Part shown: positions 1 through 9,298 of the stretch, piece by piece
Numbering within the stretch: position 1 is the stretch's first letter
Layout: each line of letters opens with the position of its first letter
NCBI GenBank assembly: GCA_019634915.1
Contig: JAHCAN010000009.1
Span: forward strand, 1 to 64,000
Reading direction: 5' to 3'
DNA: 64,000 nt
Source of the DNA: Steroidobacteraceae bacterium
GTDB taxonomy: Bacteria > Pseudomonadota > Gammaproteobacteria > Steroidobacterales > Steroidobacteraceae
Made by a program: the position numbers and the translations under genes
Notes under the pieces: model-generated
Databases searched by the model: none
What the model saw: only the letters and a program-made list of their open reading frames with translations
Told to the model about the DNA's origin: nothing

Positions 1-789
<789 letters not shown>

Positions 790-847
790 AGCCGCAGGCG
801 CCGGAACCTGTGCGCACCGCCCGCCCGCCCCCGGACCCGGCAGCGGG

Positions 848-1018
848 TCAGGACTGCACAGTCCTCACGATGTGGTACACGATCACGCCGAGCATGCACA
901 TGACGCCGGCCCACATCACGTAGGGACCGTACGGCCGCTCGCGGCAGGTGAAGCCGGCGACCAGGCCGAGCAGGCCGATGAAGGCGATCGTGAGCGTGGT
1001 GCGGGCGATGATGTCCAT
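848..1018 (-). CDS. Small two-helix membrane protein, function unknown
   Basis: A 56-residue frame starts with ATG and encodes two hydrophobic stretches. The first covers about residues 6-23 (TLTIAFIGLLGLVAGF) and the second about residues 33-51 (YVMWAGVMCMLGVIVYHIV). A short basic and aromatic loop containing CRERPYGPY separates them. It sits between the convergent end of gdhA and the decayed hydrolase, with 9 bases to the latter's stop, so it could once have been its downstream operon partner. No family is recognised. The even codon usage and two clean membrane helices argue that it is real. Confidence 0.55.
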   Translation of the reverse strand: MDIIARTTLTIAFIGLLGLVAGFTCRERPYGPYVMWAGVMCMLGVIVYHIVRTVQS

Positions 1019-1027
1019 GGCGGCATG

Positions 1028-1500
1028 CTAGGCGGGAAAGCGGTCCTCGTCGAGGAAACCGCGCACCATCGCGGCCATGTCCGCGGTGCTGAAATCCAGC
1101 AGCTGGTGGCTCCAGCCCGGCAGGTCGCGCACGCGGCCGTTTTTCAGGTACGGCTCGATGCGCGGCGTGTAGGCCCACAGGTCGTCCTGCGGATTGAACA
1201 CGAGGATCGGCGCGGTCACGTCGACGATGTTTTCCGGATAGGAATAGCCGAAGGCCGCGCGATAGCCCCAGTCACGTCGCTCGCCGCGAGATCGTCGTCG
1301 GTGTAGACCGGCGTCGACATCAGCACCAGGTGCCTCACCTGCGCGGGCCGCTGCCGCGCGAGCTCGACGGCGATCTTCGAGCCGGTGTGGTAGCCCATCA
1401 CGTCGAACTCGCCGGGCGCGAGCGCATGCGGCGCCTGTCCGGCGATGCGCACGTGCAGCTGGCCATAGCGGCCATCGACGTAGGTGCGGCGCACGTTCAT
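1028..1500 (-). pseudogene. Decayed alpha/beta hydrolase (frameshifted and internally deleted)
   Basis: Two reading frames together give an alpha/beta-hydrolase relic. The 5' frame (from ATG at 1500) has a start, the elbow-like DVMGYHTGSKIAVELA and the strand RHLVLMSTPVY. The match then moves to another frame around 1270-1285, where RDWGYRAAFGYSYPENI and the C-terminal acid/His region (ILVFNPQDDLWAYTPRIE, then GWSHQLLDF) continue to a TAG at 1028. The segment with the oxyanion loop between residues about 30 and 35 and the cap region are missing, so intact family members would be about 100 residues longer. It begins only 9 bases from the divergent peptidase gene, leaving no room for a promoter. 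A sequencing error could explain the frameshift but not the missing blocks. Confidence 0.7.
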
Positions 1501-1509
1501 GATAGGAGT

Positions 1510-2757
1510 ATGATGACAGGAAGGCGCGCGTTTCTGGGAATGTCCGCGGCCACCGCGGGCCTGTATGCACTCGGCCCGGCCACCGGCGTGAGTCTGGCGG
1601 CAGCCGCACCATCAGCGGCCATCACGCTGCCGCCGCCGATCACCGCCGCCGAGCGGCTCGCGCGCATCGCGAAAGCCCAGCGCCTGATGCGGGCTGCGGG
1701 CCTCGAGGCGCTGCTGCTCGAGGCCGGCAGTTCACTCGTCTATTTCACCGGCGTGCAGTGGTGGCGCAGCGAGCGCCTGACCGCGGCGGTGATCCCGGTC
1801 GAGGGCGAGCCGCTGATCGTCACGCCCGAATTCGAGGAGCCGTCGATCCGCGAGAGCCTCGGTATCGCCGCCAACGTGCGCGTCTGGAACGAACACGAAA
1901 GTCCGACCGCGCTGATCGCCGACTGGCTGCGGGCGCGCAAGGCGGGCGGCGGCCCGGTCGGCGTCGAGGACACGGTGCGTTTCTTCGCGTTCGACGGGCT
2001 GCGCAGGCACGGCGTCGCGACCCGCGACGACGCCGGCGTCGTGCGTGCCTGCCGGGTGCTGAAATCGCCGGCCGAGATCGTGCTGATGCAGGCGGCCGCC
2101 GACATCACGATCGCGGCCTATCGCGAGACCGCGCCGCAGATCGCGCGCGGCATGACGCCCGGCGACATCGGCGACATCATGTCGGCGGCGATCGCGAAGC
2201 GCGGCGCGCGCCCGGAGTTCACGCTGATCCTGCTCGGCGAGGCGAGCGCCTATCCGCACGGCTCGGGCAAGCCGCAGGCGGTGCGCGACGGCGAGATCGT
2301 GCTGATGGATTGCGGCTGCACGGTCGAGGGCTACCAGGCCGACATCTCGCGCACGATGGTGTTCGGCGAGCCGGCGAAGGCGCAGCGCGAGCTGTGGGAT
2401 CTCGTGCGCCGCGGCCAGCAGATCGCGTTCGACACGGCGAAACCCGGCACGCCGGCCGGCGCCGTCGACGACGCCGTGCGCGCGGCCTATGAAAAGGCCG
2501 GCTACGGCCCCGGCTACAAACTGCCCGGCACCTCGCACCGCACCGGCCACGGCATTGGCCTCGACGGCCACGAGCCCGTGAACCTGGTGCACGGCGAGAC
2601 GACGCCGCTCGCGGCCGGCATGTGCTTCTCCGACGAGCCGGGCATCTACATCCCGGGCGAGTACGGCGTGCGGCTCGAGGACTGCATCTACATGACTGCC
2701 GACGGCCCGGAGTGGTTCACCGTGCCGCCGTCGTCGATCGACGCGCCGTTCGCGTGA
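1510..2757 (+). CDS. Exported M24-family Xaa-Pro aminopeptidase
   Basis: This 415-residue peptidase has a twin-arginine-type leader (TGRRAFLGMSAATAGL) and is probably folded before export. The N-terminal creatinase-like domain (about residues 50-170) precedes the pita-bread catalytic domain. All five metal ligands of the M24 family are visible: D267 and D278 (DISRT), H347 (HGIGLDGHEP), E376 (DEPGIYIP) and E390 (RLEDCIYMT). Such enzymes remove N-terminal residues before proline and bind two divalent metals. The start is one of two adjacent ATGs (1510 or 1513) after GGAG at 1505-1508; 1513 has the better spacing. The stop overlaps the GTG of the rhomboid gene by the GTGA arrangement, suggesting coupled translation. 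Confidence 0.9.
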   Translation: MMTGRRAFLGMSAATAGLYALGPATGVSLAAAAPSAAITLPPPITAAERLARIAKAQRLMRAAGLEALLLEAGSSLVYFTGVQWWRSERLTAAVIPVEGEPLIVTPEFEEPSIRESLGIAANVRVWNEHESPTALIADWLRARKAGGGPVGVEDTVRFFAFDGLRRHGVATRDDAGVVRACRVLKSPAEIVLMQAAADITIAAYRETAPQIARGMTPGDIGDIMSAAIAKRGARPEFTLILLGEASAYPHGSGKPQAVRDGEIVLMDCGCTVEGYQADISRTMVFGEPAKAQRELWDLVRRGQQIAFDTAKPGTPAGAVDDAVRAAYEKAGYGPGYKLPGTSHRTGHGIGLDGHEPVNLVHGETTPLAAGMCFSDEPGIYIPGEYGVRLEDCIYMTADGPEWFTVPPSSIDAPFA

Positions 2758-3359
2758 GCGGCATCGGCCCGGGCGCGGGCAGCACGCTCGCACTGATCCT
2801 CGTCCTGAGCCTCGCGGGCCTCTTCGTCTCGCCGGCGCTGATCGAGCGGTGCCTGTTCCGGCCGTACTGGTTCCTGCGCCGCCGCGAGTACTCGACGCTG
2901 GTCCTGAGCGGCTTCGTGCACGCCGACCTCGCGCACCTGCTCTTCAATTCGATCACGTTCTGGTTCTTCGCGATCCCGCTCGAGCGGCTGATCGGCACGC
3001 CGCTGTTCCTCGTGCTCTACTACCTCGGCCTGCTGTTGAGCAGCCTCGGCACCTGGGCGAAGCACCGCGGCGAGCCCGAGTACGCGACGCTCGGCGCATC
3101 GGGCGCGATCAGCGCGGTGCTGTTCGCGTCGATCGTCTACCGGCCCGAGCAGAGCCTCTTCATCCTGCCGTTCCCGTTCCCGATCCCGGCGCCGCTGTTC
3201 GCGGTCGGCTATCTCGCCTATACGTGGTGGTCGGCGAAGCAGGCGAAGGGGCGGATCAACCACGACGCGCATTTCGCCGGCGCACTGACCGGGCTCGCGT
3301 TCGTCGCGATCGTGCATCCGCAGGCCTACAGCCGCGCGCTCTCGCTGCTCGGCAGCTGA
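2754..3359 (+). CDS. Rhomboid-family intramembrane serine protease
   Basis: The 201-residue protein is almost entirely membrane segments and carries the rhomboid signatures: HADLAHLLFNS (the HxxxN element), the nucleophile in LGASGAIS (S116) and the partner histidine in NHDAHFAGALTG (H173). These form the Ser-His dyad that cleaves transmembrane helices in the plane of the membrane. The GTG start overlaps the stop of the upstream peptidase by four bases, so the two proteolytic enzymes are probably co-expressed. The 3' end overlaps the convergent transporter gene by 34 bases. The substrate cannot be told from sequence. Confidence 0.9.
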   Translation: MSGIGPGAGSTLALILVLSLAGLFVSPALIERCLFRPYWFLRRREYSTLVLSGFVHADLAHLLFNSITFWFFAIPLERLIGTPLFLVLYYLGLLLSSLGTWAKHRGEPEYATLGASGAISAVLFASIVYRPEQSLFILPFPFPIPAPLFAVGYLAYTWWSAKQAKGRINHDAHFAGALTGLAFVAIVHPQAYSRALSLLGS

Positions 3360-4621
3360 TCGGCGTCGATGCGCGAGCTGTGCCGCGTCTCGCGCATCAG
3401 CGCGTAGACGGCGAGCGAGCAGGCGATGCAGCCGGTGACGTACCAGTAGAAGCCCGACTCGCGGCCGATCGACTTGAACCACAGCGCGATGTACTCGGCG
3501 GTGCCGCCGAACAGCGAGACCGCGAGCGCATACGGCAGGCCGACGCCGAGCGCGCGGATGCCGACCGGGAACAGCTCGGCCTTGACGACCGCGTTGATCG
3601 AGCTGTAGCCCGAGACGATCACGAGCGCCGCCATGATCAGCCAGAACGCCTCGGTCGCGCTCGCGGCACGGCCGAGCGCCGTCAGCAGCGGCACCGTGAG
3701 CAAGGTGCCGAGCACGCCGAAGCCGAGCAGCAGCGGGCGGCGGCCGATGCGATCCGACAGCGCGCCGCACAGCGGCTGCAGACACATGTAGATCAGCAGC
3801 GTGGCCGCGGAGACGATCGAGGATTCGCCACGGGTCAGCCCGACGGTATTGACGAGGAATTTCTGCATGTACGTCGTGTAGGTGTAGAACGCGACCGTGC
3901 CACCCATCGTCAGGCCGACGACGATCAGCACTTCGCGCGGATGCGCCGCGAGCGTGCGCAGCGCACCCGCCTCGTCCTTCGGCGCGCGGCTCGCGGTGAA
4001 CGAGCCGGTCTCGTCGATGCCGCGGCGCAGCCACAGTGCGATCACCGCGCAGCCGGCGCCGATCACGAACGGAATGCGCCAGCCCCAGGCCTCGAGCTGC
4101 GCCGGCGTCAGCAGCAGGAACTGCAGCACGAGCAGCACCGCGAGCGCGAGCAGCTGGCCCATGATCAGCGTGACGTACTGGAAGCTCGCGTAGAAGCCGC
4201 GGTGCTCGCGCGTCGCGATCTCGGCGAGGTAGGTCGCGCTGGTACCGTACTCGCCGCCGACGCTGAGGCCCTGCAGCAACCGCGCGAGCACGAGCAGCGC
4301 CGGTGCCGCGACGCCGATCGTGTCGTAGCCGGGCGTGACCGCGATCAGCAGCGAGCCGGCGCACATCAGCGTCACCGACATCGACAGCGCGCGGCGCCGG
4401 CCGCGCCGGTCGGCGATGCGCCCGAACAGCCAGCCGCCGAGCGGGCGCACGAGGAAGCCGACCGCGAACACCGCCGCGGCATTCAGCAGCTGCGCGGTCT
4501 GGTCGCCCTGCGGGAAGAACGCGTGCGCGAAATACAGCGCGAAGGCCGCATAGACGTACCAGTCGTACCACTCGACCAGATTGCCGATCGAGCCGCCGAC
4601 GATGGAGCGCAGGCGGTTCAC
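3326..4621 (-). CDS. MFS transporter of the metabolite:H+ symporter type
   Basis: A 431-residue, 12-helix major facilitator. It has the N-terminal SIVGGSIGNLVEWYDWY stretch typical of the metabolite:H+ symporter (MHS) group, which includes 2-oxoglutarate, proline/betaine and shikimate permeases. It also has the loop motifs GWLFGRIADRRGRRRAL between helices 2 and 3 and ALSDRIGRRPLL between helices 8 and 9. The GTG at 4621 is chosen because homology starts within a few residues of it and no closer ATG exists. The 3' end overlaps the rhomboid gene tail to tail. It is transcribed away from the peroxidase operon, so the 99 bases between them carry both 5' regions. The substrate is unknown. Confidence 0.85.
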   Translation of the reverse strand: MNRLRSIVGGSIGNLVEWYDWYVYAAFALYFAHAFFPQGDQTAQLLNAAAVFAVGFLVRPLGGWLFGRIADRRGRRRALSMSVTLMCAGSLLIAVTPGYDTIGVAAPALLVLARLLQGLSVGGEYGTSATYLAEIATREHRGFYASFQYVTLIMGQLLALAVLLVLQFLLLTPAQLEAWGWRIPFVIGAGCAVIALWLRRGIDETGSFTASRAPKDEAGALRTLAAHPREVLIVVGLTMGGTVAFYTYTTYMQKFLVNTVGLTRGESSIVSAATLLIYMCLQPLCGALSDRIGRRPLLLGFGVLGTLLTVPLLTALGRAASATEAFWLIMAALVIVSGYSSINAVVKAELFPVGIRALGVGLPYALAVSLFGGTAEYIALWFKSIGRESGFYWYVTGCIACSLAVYALMRETRHSSRIDADQLPSSESARL

Positions 4622-4644
4622 CGGCCAGGCGCTGCGATCAGGCG

Positions 4645-4699
4645 TTGACCCAAGTCTGAGACCAAGTCTAAACTCCACCCAAAATAGAACCAGTCTAAG
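4645..4699 (+). promoter_or_regulatory. Putative promoter with three AGTCTRA direct repeats
   Basis: A sigma70-like pair, TTGACC (4645-4650) and TAAACT (4669-4674), lies with an 18-base spacer upstream of the peroxidase gene. Three near-identical words occur in the same stretch: AAGTCTGAG (4652-4660), AAGTCTAAA (4664-4672) and CAGTCTAAG (4691-4699). Two sit inside the core promoter and one just downstream, as expected for a repressor or dimer-array site. The regulator is not identifiable. A good ribosome site (AGGGGAGAA, 4707-4715) follows. Confidence 0.5.
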
Positions 4700-4720
4700 T
4701 CGTGCCAGGGGAGAACGATC

Positions 4721-5941
4721 ATGCACGCAATCCGCATTCGCCGTCTCGTGGCTGCATGCGCGGTGCTGGGCTGGGCGGCCGTTGCCGGCGCCGCGACCGG
4801 CGCGGCTCTCGGCATTCCACCCGTGCCGGTGCCCGCCGACAATCCGCAGACACCCGCGAAGATCGCGCTCGGCGAGCAGCTGTTCAACGACCAGCGTTTC
4901 AGCGCGACCGGCGACGTCGCCTGCTCGCACTGCCACGATCCTCAGAAGGGCTTCGCCGATGGCCCGCTCGTCACCGCCGAAGGCATCGGCAAACTGAAGG
5001 GCACGCGCAACTCGCCGACCGTGCTGAATTCGGCCTACTTCGCGAGCCTGTTCTGGGACGGGCGCTCGCCCGACCTCGAGGACCAGGCGCTGCACCCGTT
5101 CGTGAACCCGGTCGAGATGGGCCTGCCGAACCACGATCCGATCCTCGCGATCGTGCGCACGGACCCCGCCTACGTCGCGCAGTTCGAGGCGGTGTTCGGC
5201 AAGCGTAGCGAGGACGTCACGATGCGCGAGGTGACGCAGGCGATCGCCTCGTTCGAGCGCACGCTGGTGTCGGGCGATTCGCCGTTCGACCGCTACTACT
5301 TCGGCGGCGATCGCAGTGCGCTGTCGGCTACCGCGGTGCGCGGCTTCGACGTGTTCCTGAACAAGGGGCGCTGCGTGTCCTGCCACACGATCGAGCAGGA
5401 TCGCGCGCTGTTCACCGACAACCGCTTCCACAACATCGGCGTCGGCGTGAATCGCATCCAGGCCGACATCGGCGAGCTCGCGCCGCGCTTCCTCGAGGCC
5501 AAGGCGACCGGCGTCGACGTCGACCGCGCCGTGCTGACCGACCCGCGTGCCTCGGAACTCGGCCGCTTTGCGGTCACCGACACACTCGACGAGCTCGGCG
5601 CGTTCAAGACCTCGACACTGCGCAACATCGCGATCACCGCGCCGTTCATGCACGACGGCAGCCTCGCGACGCTGCGCGACGTCGTCGATCACTACAACAA
5701 CGGCGGCGTCACGGTCGCGACCGACCCGGTGAACGACTTCCTGTCGGGCGGCATCCGCCCGCTCGATCTGACCGAGCAGGAAAAGACCGACCTCGTCGCC
5801 TTCCTCGAAGCGCTGACGAGCCCGCAGTACGCCGCGCAGCAGGCGCAGAAGGCAGCGCTCGACCCGGCCGCCTGCAGTACGCCCACGAACAAGCTCGCCG
5901 CCGCGCCCGCGGGCGGCCCGACGAAAGGAACGCAGCCATGA
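4721..5941 (+). CDS. Di-haem cytochrome c peroxidase / MauG-like protein
   Basis: A 406-residue periplasmic protein with a cleavable leader (VLGWAAVAGAATGA) and two c-type haem sites, CSHCH from C68 and CVSCH from C218. This is the architecture of bacterial CcpA/MauG enzymes, which reduce hydrogen peroxide or oxidise a partner using two haems. The region APFMHDGS (M310) is the conserved loop supplying a haem ligand in this family. The C-terminal 60 residues after LVAFLEAL are low-complexity. The gene opens a three-gene operon, and its stop shares ATGA with the phosphoesterase start. Whether it is a true peroxidase or a MauG-type maturase cannot be decided here. Confidence 0.9.
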   Translation: MHAIRIRRLVAACAVLGWAAVAGAATGAALGIPPVPVPADNPQTPAKIALGEQLFNDQRFSATGDVACSHCHDPQKGFADGPLVTAEGIGKLKGTRNSPTVLNSAYFASLFWDGRSPDLEDQALHPFVNPVEMGLPNHDPILAIVRTDPAYVAQFEAVFGKRSEDVTMREVTQAIASFERTLVSGDSPFDRYYFGGDRSALSATAVRGFDVFLNKGRCVSCHTIEQDRALFTDNRFHNIGVGVNRIQADIGELAPRFLEAKATGVDVDRAVLTDPRASELGRFAVTDTLDELGAFKTSTLRNIAITAPFMHDGSLATLRDVVDHYNNGGVTVATDPVNDFLSGGIRPLDLTEQEKTDLVAFLEALTSPQYAAQQAQKAALDPAACSTPTNKLAAAPAGGPTKGTQP

Positions 5942-7008
5942 GCCGCCAGACCCGCCGCAGCTTCCTGCAGGGCGCCGGCACCGCCGGCGCGATCGCGACA
6001 CTGCCGCTGTCGCTCGTCGAAGTCGCGTTCGCGAAACCCGGGCAGAACTTCACGTTCGCCTACATCTCGGACTCGCACATCCAGCACGTCGAGGGCAGTA
6101 AGTTCGTGCGCAACTGGGACCGCGGCCTGATCCGCGCGGTCGCCGAGGCGAACCTGCTGCAGCCGCGCCCCGATTTCGTGATGTACGGCGGCGACCTCGC
6201 GCAGCTCGGCACGAAGGCCGAGCTCGATCACGGCGCCGACATGCTCGGCAGCCTGCGCGGCAAGGTCCATCACGTGATGGGCGAGCACGACTACTACCTC
6301 GATCTCGGCGAGTACTGGTCGAAGCTGTTCGGCCCGCAGTGGTACAGCTTCGACCACAAGGGCGTGCACTTCGTCGTGCTGAACAGCATCCTCACCTACG
6401 ACGAGTGGACCTACGAGCGCTGGCCGAGCGCCGAGCAGCGCATGCTCGAGATGGCCGGCCTCGACAACCCGAACGGCTCGCCGTTCATGGTCGGCGACCG
6501 CCAGCGCGCCTGGCTCGCGAAGGACCTCGCGAAAGTCGCGAAGTCGACGCCGGTGGTCGTGTTCTCGCACTCGCCGCTGCAGAAGATCTACAAGGGCTGG
6601 AACTTCTGGACCGAGGATGCCGAGCAGGTGCAGCAGCTCCTCGCGCCGTTCGACAAGGTCACGGTGTTCTACGGCCACGTGCACCAGATCCAGTACAACC
6701 AGATCGGCAACATCTCGTTCACGTCGGCGATGGCGACCGCGTGGCCGTGGCCCTACCCCGAGACCTACGCGCAGGCCGAGAGCCACCTGCCGAAACTGAC
6801 CGTGCACATGAACCGCGCCGACCCGTTCTTCGAGCGCGACGCGACCGGCTGGCAGTTCATCGACGTCCACACCGGCCGCGCGGCGACCCACTACAACCTC
6901 TACAACAACAAGGTGCGCACCGTCGCGTTCGACGCGGCGAGCGGCCGCCCCGAAGACACGGCCTACCAGGCGCCCGGCGCGCGCATCGCGCCGCAGAGCC
7001 ACTTCTGA
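5938..7008 (+). CDS. Tat-exported calcineurin-like metallophosphoesterase
   Basis: A 356-residue protein with a clear twin-arginine leader (QTRRSFLQGAG, then a hydrophobic run to about residue 32). It carries the metallophosphoesterase motifs in order: DSH (D45, H47), GGD (D86), GEHD (the GNHD motif with Glu for Asn, H117), SHSP and GHVH (H247, H249). These bind two metals in phosphoesterases of this superfamily. The Asn-to-Glu change in the third motif is unusual because that Asn normally contacts the phosphate, so the catalytic role should be treated cautiously. It lies between two cytochrome genes, overlapping the first by four bases, which implies a shared periplasmic job. Confidence 0.85.
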   Translation: MSRQTRRSFLQGAGTAGAIATLPLSLVEVAFAKPGQNFTFAYISDSHIQHVEGSKFVRNWDRGLIRAVAEANLLQPRPDFVMYGGDLAQLGTKAELDHGADMLGSLRGKVHHVMGEHDYYLDLGEYWSKLFGPQWYSFDHKGVHFVVLNSILTYDEWTYERWPSAEQRMLEMAGLDNPNGSPFMVGDRQRAWLAKDLAKVAKSTPVVVFSHSPLQKIYKGWNFWTEDAEQVQQLLAPFDKVTVFYGHVHQIQYNQIGNISFTSAMATAWPWPYPETYAQAESHLPKLTVHMNRADPFFERDATGWQFIDVHTGRAATHYNLYNNKVRTVAFDAASGRPEDTAYQAPGARIAPQSHF

Positions 7009-7031
7009 CGATCAGCCGACGGAGATCCACC

Positions 7032-7433
7032 ATGCGCGCCATCACACTGGTCCTGACCCTCGCGGTCACCGCCATCGCCTCGCCCGGCCTGCACGCGGAC
7101 GAGTTCACGCCCGAGGACCTCGCGCGCTGGCAGGCGCAGTTCGAGGGCGTCGTCGCCGAGGGCCGCGCGCTGTGGGGCGACGGCAAGCTCGGCAGGAACG
7201 GCGTCGCCTGCGGGCAATGCCATCCGAACGCCGCGAACACGCACCCCGAGACCTACCCGAAGTTCCAGAAGCAGCTCGGCCGCGTCGCGAGCCTGTGGGA
7301 GATGATCAACTGGTGCCTCAGGAACCCGCTCGAGGGCGAGCCGCTCGCCGCCGACGATCCGAAGATGGTCGCGCTGCTCGCCTACGCCACCTGGGAGCGC
7401 CGTGGCGTGAAACTGGAACCCGGCAAGCACTAA
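7032..7433 (+). CDS. Small mono-haem c-type cytochrome
   Basis: A 133-residue exported protein with a signal peptide ending near LHADE and a single haem site CGQCH at C60. The block WEMINWCLRNPLEGEPLA and the later DPKM resemble the haem-distal part of SoxA/SoxX-like cytochromes, with Met as a possible axial ligand. A purine-rich ribosome site (GGAG at 7021-7024) is 7 bases before the ATG. It is the third gene of the peroxidase-phosphoesterase operon and is the natural electron donor or acceptor for the di-haem enzyme. Confidence 0.85.
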   Translation: MRAITLVLTLAVTAIASPGLHADEFTPEDLARWQAQFEGVVAEGRALWGDGKLGRNGVACGQCHPNAANTHPETYPKFQKQLGRVASLWEMINWCLRNPLEGEPLAADDPKMVALLAYATWERRGVKLEPGKH

Positions 7434-7463
7434 ACGACCCGCGGGCCCCGTTATGCTTGCGGC

Positions 7464-8609
7464 ATGACCTGCCGCACCGCGCGCCTGCGCCTCTCGCTGC
7501 CGGCGGCCCTGATCGCACTCGCGGGCTGCGCGTCGACCGTCCACGAGCCGACGGTCGCCGGCCAGCCCCGTGACATCACGGCCCGCGAGGCCGTGGCCGA
7601 GGCGGATGCCGCGACCGACACCGATGGCGCGGCCGGCGCGGGCGGTACCAGGCGCTACGGGCCCACGGCCAGCACGGTCGGGGAAATCCACGAGCGCAGC
7701 GCGCAGGCGACCGCCCCGCTCGATTTCTGGCAGCGGCTCGACCACGGCCACGATCGCATCTACGCGCGCATGCAGGAGTACGTGGAGGCCACCGACCGGC
7801 GCTTCGCGAAGCCGGGCACGGAGCTGCTGCCGGTGCCGGCCGCGCCGTTTCGCATCGGCGTGACCGGCGAGTTCATCGATCGCCGTGACGGCCTCGACTT
7901 CCAGCCCGACCTCGATTTCGACGTGCAGCTGCGCCTGCCGAACATCGAGCAGCGCCTGCGCATCTTCATCACGAGCGTCGACCTCGACGAAAGCCCGCGC
8001 GATGCGAGCGAGGACACCGAGCTGCGCGCCGGCCTGCGCTACGAGCTGCGCAAGTACGTGAACTTCGACATCGGCGTCAAGGCCGAGGCGCCGCCGGTCG
8101 CGTTCATGTCCGTGCGCTGGGCGCGCGAATACCATCTCGGGCGCTGGGACTTCTACCCGCTCGCGAAACTGTTCGCCGAGACCGACGAGAGCATCGGCTA
8201 CGCGGCCGCCACGACCTTCGACCACTGGTCCGGCGGCCGGCTGCTGCGCTCCTCGTCGTTCGTCAAATGGCGCCAGGACCGCGACGAGATGGAGTGGACG
8301 CAGACCCTGATCCACGCGCGCGCGCGGCAGATCATCGTGCCGGACCGCTACGGCTCCTACCTGCGCGCGTCCGACATCGGCCACGGCTGGGGCCTGCGGC
8401 TGCTCGCATCGGGCGAGAACATGCACGGCGCGAGCCGCTACGAGGCGAGCCTGTTCTTCAAGCGTCCGACCACGAGCCGCTGGCTCTACTGGGTCGTCGA
8501 GCCGCTGGTGACCTGGGAGCGCGAATACGCATGGCGCGCCGACCCGGGCATCCGCATCGGCCTCGATGCCCTGTTCTGGGACCTCGCGCGCAACGGGAAG
8601 CACCGGTGA
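7464..8609 (+). CDS. Outer-membrane-type lipoprotein, function unknown
   Basis: A 381-residue protein beginning with a lipoprotein leader whose lipobox is LAGC (Cys24). After a low-complexity linker to about residue 70, the rest is rich in alternating hydrophobic and aromatic strands (LDFDVQLRLPNIEQRL, LRAGLRYELRKYVNFDIG, WLYWVVEPLVTWE). This suggests a beta-barrel or a beta-rich outer-membrane protein. No named family is recognised. Its stop overlaps the GTG of trmB (GTGA), so the two are translationally coupled even though their functions look unrelated. Confidence 0.75.
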   Translation: MTCRTARLRLSLPAALIALAGCASTVHEPTVAGQPRDITAREAVAEADAATDTDGAAGAGGTRRYGPTASTVGEIHERSAQATAPLDFWQRLDHGHDRIYARMQEYVEATDRRFAKPGTELLPVPAAPFRIGVTGEFIDRRDGLDFQPDLDFDVQLRLPNIEQRLRIFITSVDLDESPRDASEDTELRAGLRYELRKYVNFDIGVKAEAPPVAFMSVRWAREYHLGRWDFYPLAKLFAETDESIGYAAATTFDHWSGGRLLRSSSFVKWRQDRDEMEWTQTLIHARARQIIVPDRYGSYLRASDIGHGWGLRLLASGENMHGASRYEASLFFKRPTTSRWLYWVVEPLVTWEREYAWRADPGIRIGLDALFWDLARNGKHR

Positions 8610-9298
8610 GCGGGCGCACGATCCGCAGCTTCGTGATCCGCGGCGGGCGCATGACCGACGGCCAGCAGCGCGCGCTCGAGCAGCTCTGGCCACGCTACGG
8701 CATCGATGCGGGCGCCGCGCTGGACGGATCGGCCCCGCTCGATCTCGATGCGATCTTCGGCCGTCACGCGCCGCGCACGCTCGAGATCGGCTTCGGCAAC
8801 GGCGATCATCTCGCGGCACTCGCGGCGCGCCACCCGGAGCGCGACTATCTCGGCATCGAGGTCCACCGGCCCGGCGTCGGCCGGCTGCTGCTGAGCTGTG
8901 CCGCGCAGGACAGCCACAACGTACGGGTCATCTGCCACGACGCCGTCGAAGTCCTCGAGCGCTGCCTCGCGCCCGCGACCATCGACGAGGTGTTGCTGCT
9001 GTTCCCGGATCCCTGGCACAAGAAGCGCCATCACAAGCGCCGCATCGTGCAGCCGCCGTTCGTCGCATCCGTCGCGCGCGTGCTCGCGCCCGCCGGCGTG
9101 TTCCGCCTCGCGACCGACTGGCAGCCCTATGCGGAGCAGATGCTCGAAGTGCTCGGCGCCTCACCCGACTTCGAAAATCTCGCGCCGGACGGCGGCTACA
9201 CGCCGCGCGACCCGGAGCGCGCGGCGACGCGCTTCGAGCGCCGCGGCGAGCGGCTCGGGCACGGGGTGTGGGACCTCAGCTTCCGAAGGAACCCTTGA
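8606..9298 (+). CDS. trmB: tRNA (guanine-N7-)-methyltransferase
   Basis: A 230-residue SAM-dependent enzyme that makes m7G46 in tRNA variable loops. The Rossmann motif EIGFGNGDHLAALA and the family signature FPDPWHKKRHHKRR are intact, as is the C-terminal DWQPYAEQML region. The GTG at 8606 is preferred over the ATG at 8651 because the TrmB-typical SFVIRGGRMT lies between them. It overlaps the preceding lipoprotein stop by four bases and the convergent marC gene by 23 bases. Confidence 0.95.
   Translation: MSGRTIRSFVIRGGRMTDGQQRALEQLWPRYGIDAGAALDGSAPLDLDAIFGRHAPRTLEIGFGNGDHLAALAARHPERDYLGIEVHRPGVGRLLLSCAAQDSHNVRVICHDAVEVLERCLAPATIDEVLLLFPDPWHKKRHHKRRIVQPPFVASVARVLAPAGVFRLATDWQPYAEQMLEVLGASPDFENLAPDGGYTPRDPERAATRFERRGERLGHGVWDLSFRRNP

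Noticed and set aside
1732..2793. Long minus-strand open frame (353 codons) opposite the Xaa-Pro peptidase
   Set aside because: Its product is a His/Arg/Asp/Val-rich shadow with no motif, while the plus strand carries all five M24 metal ligands. High GC makes such shadows common.
2849..4648. 599-codon plus-strand frame opposite the transporter
   Set aside because: Arg/Ala/Gln-rich shadow; the minus strand encodes a clear 12-helix MFS protein.
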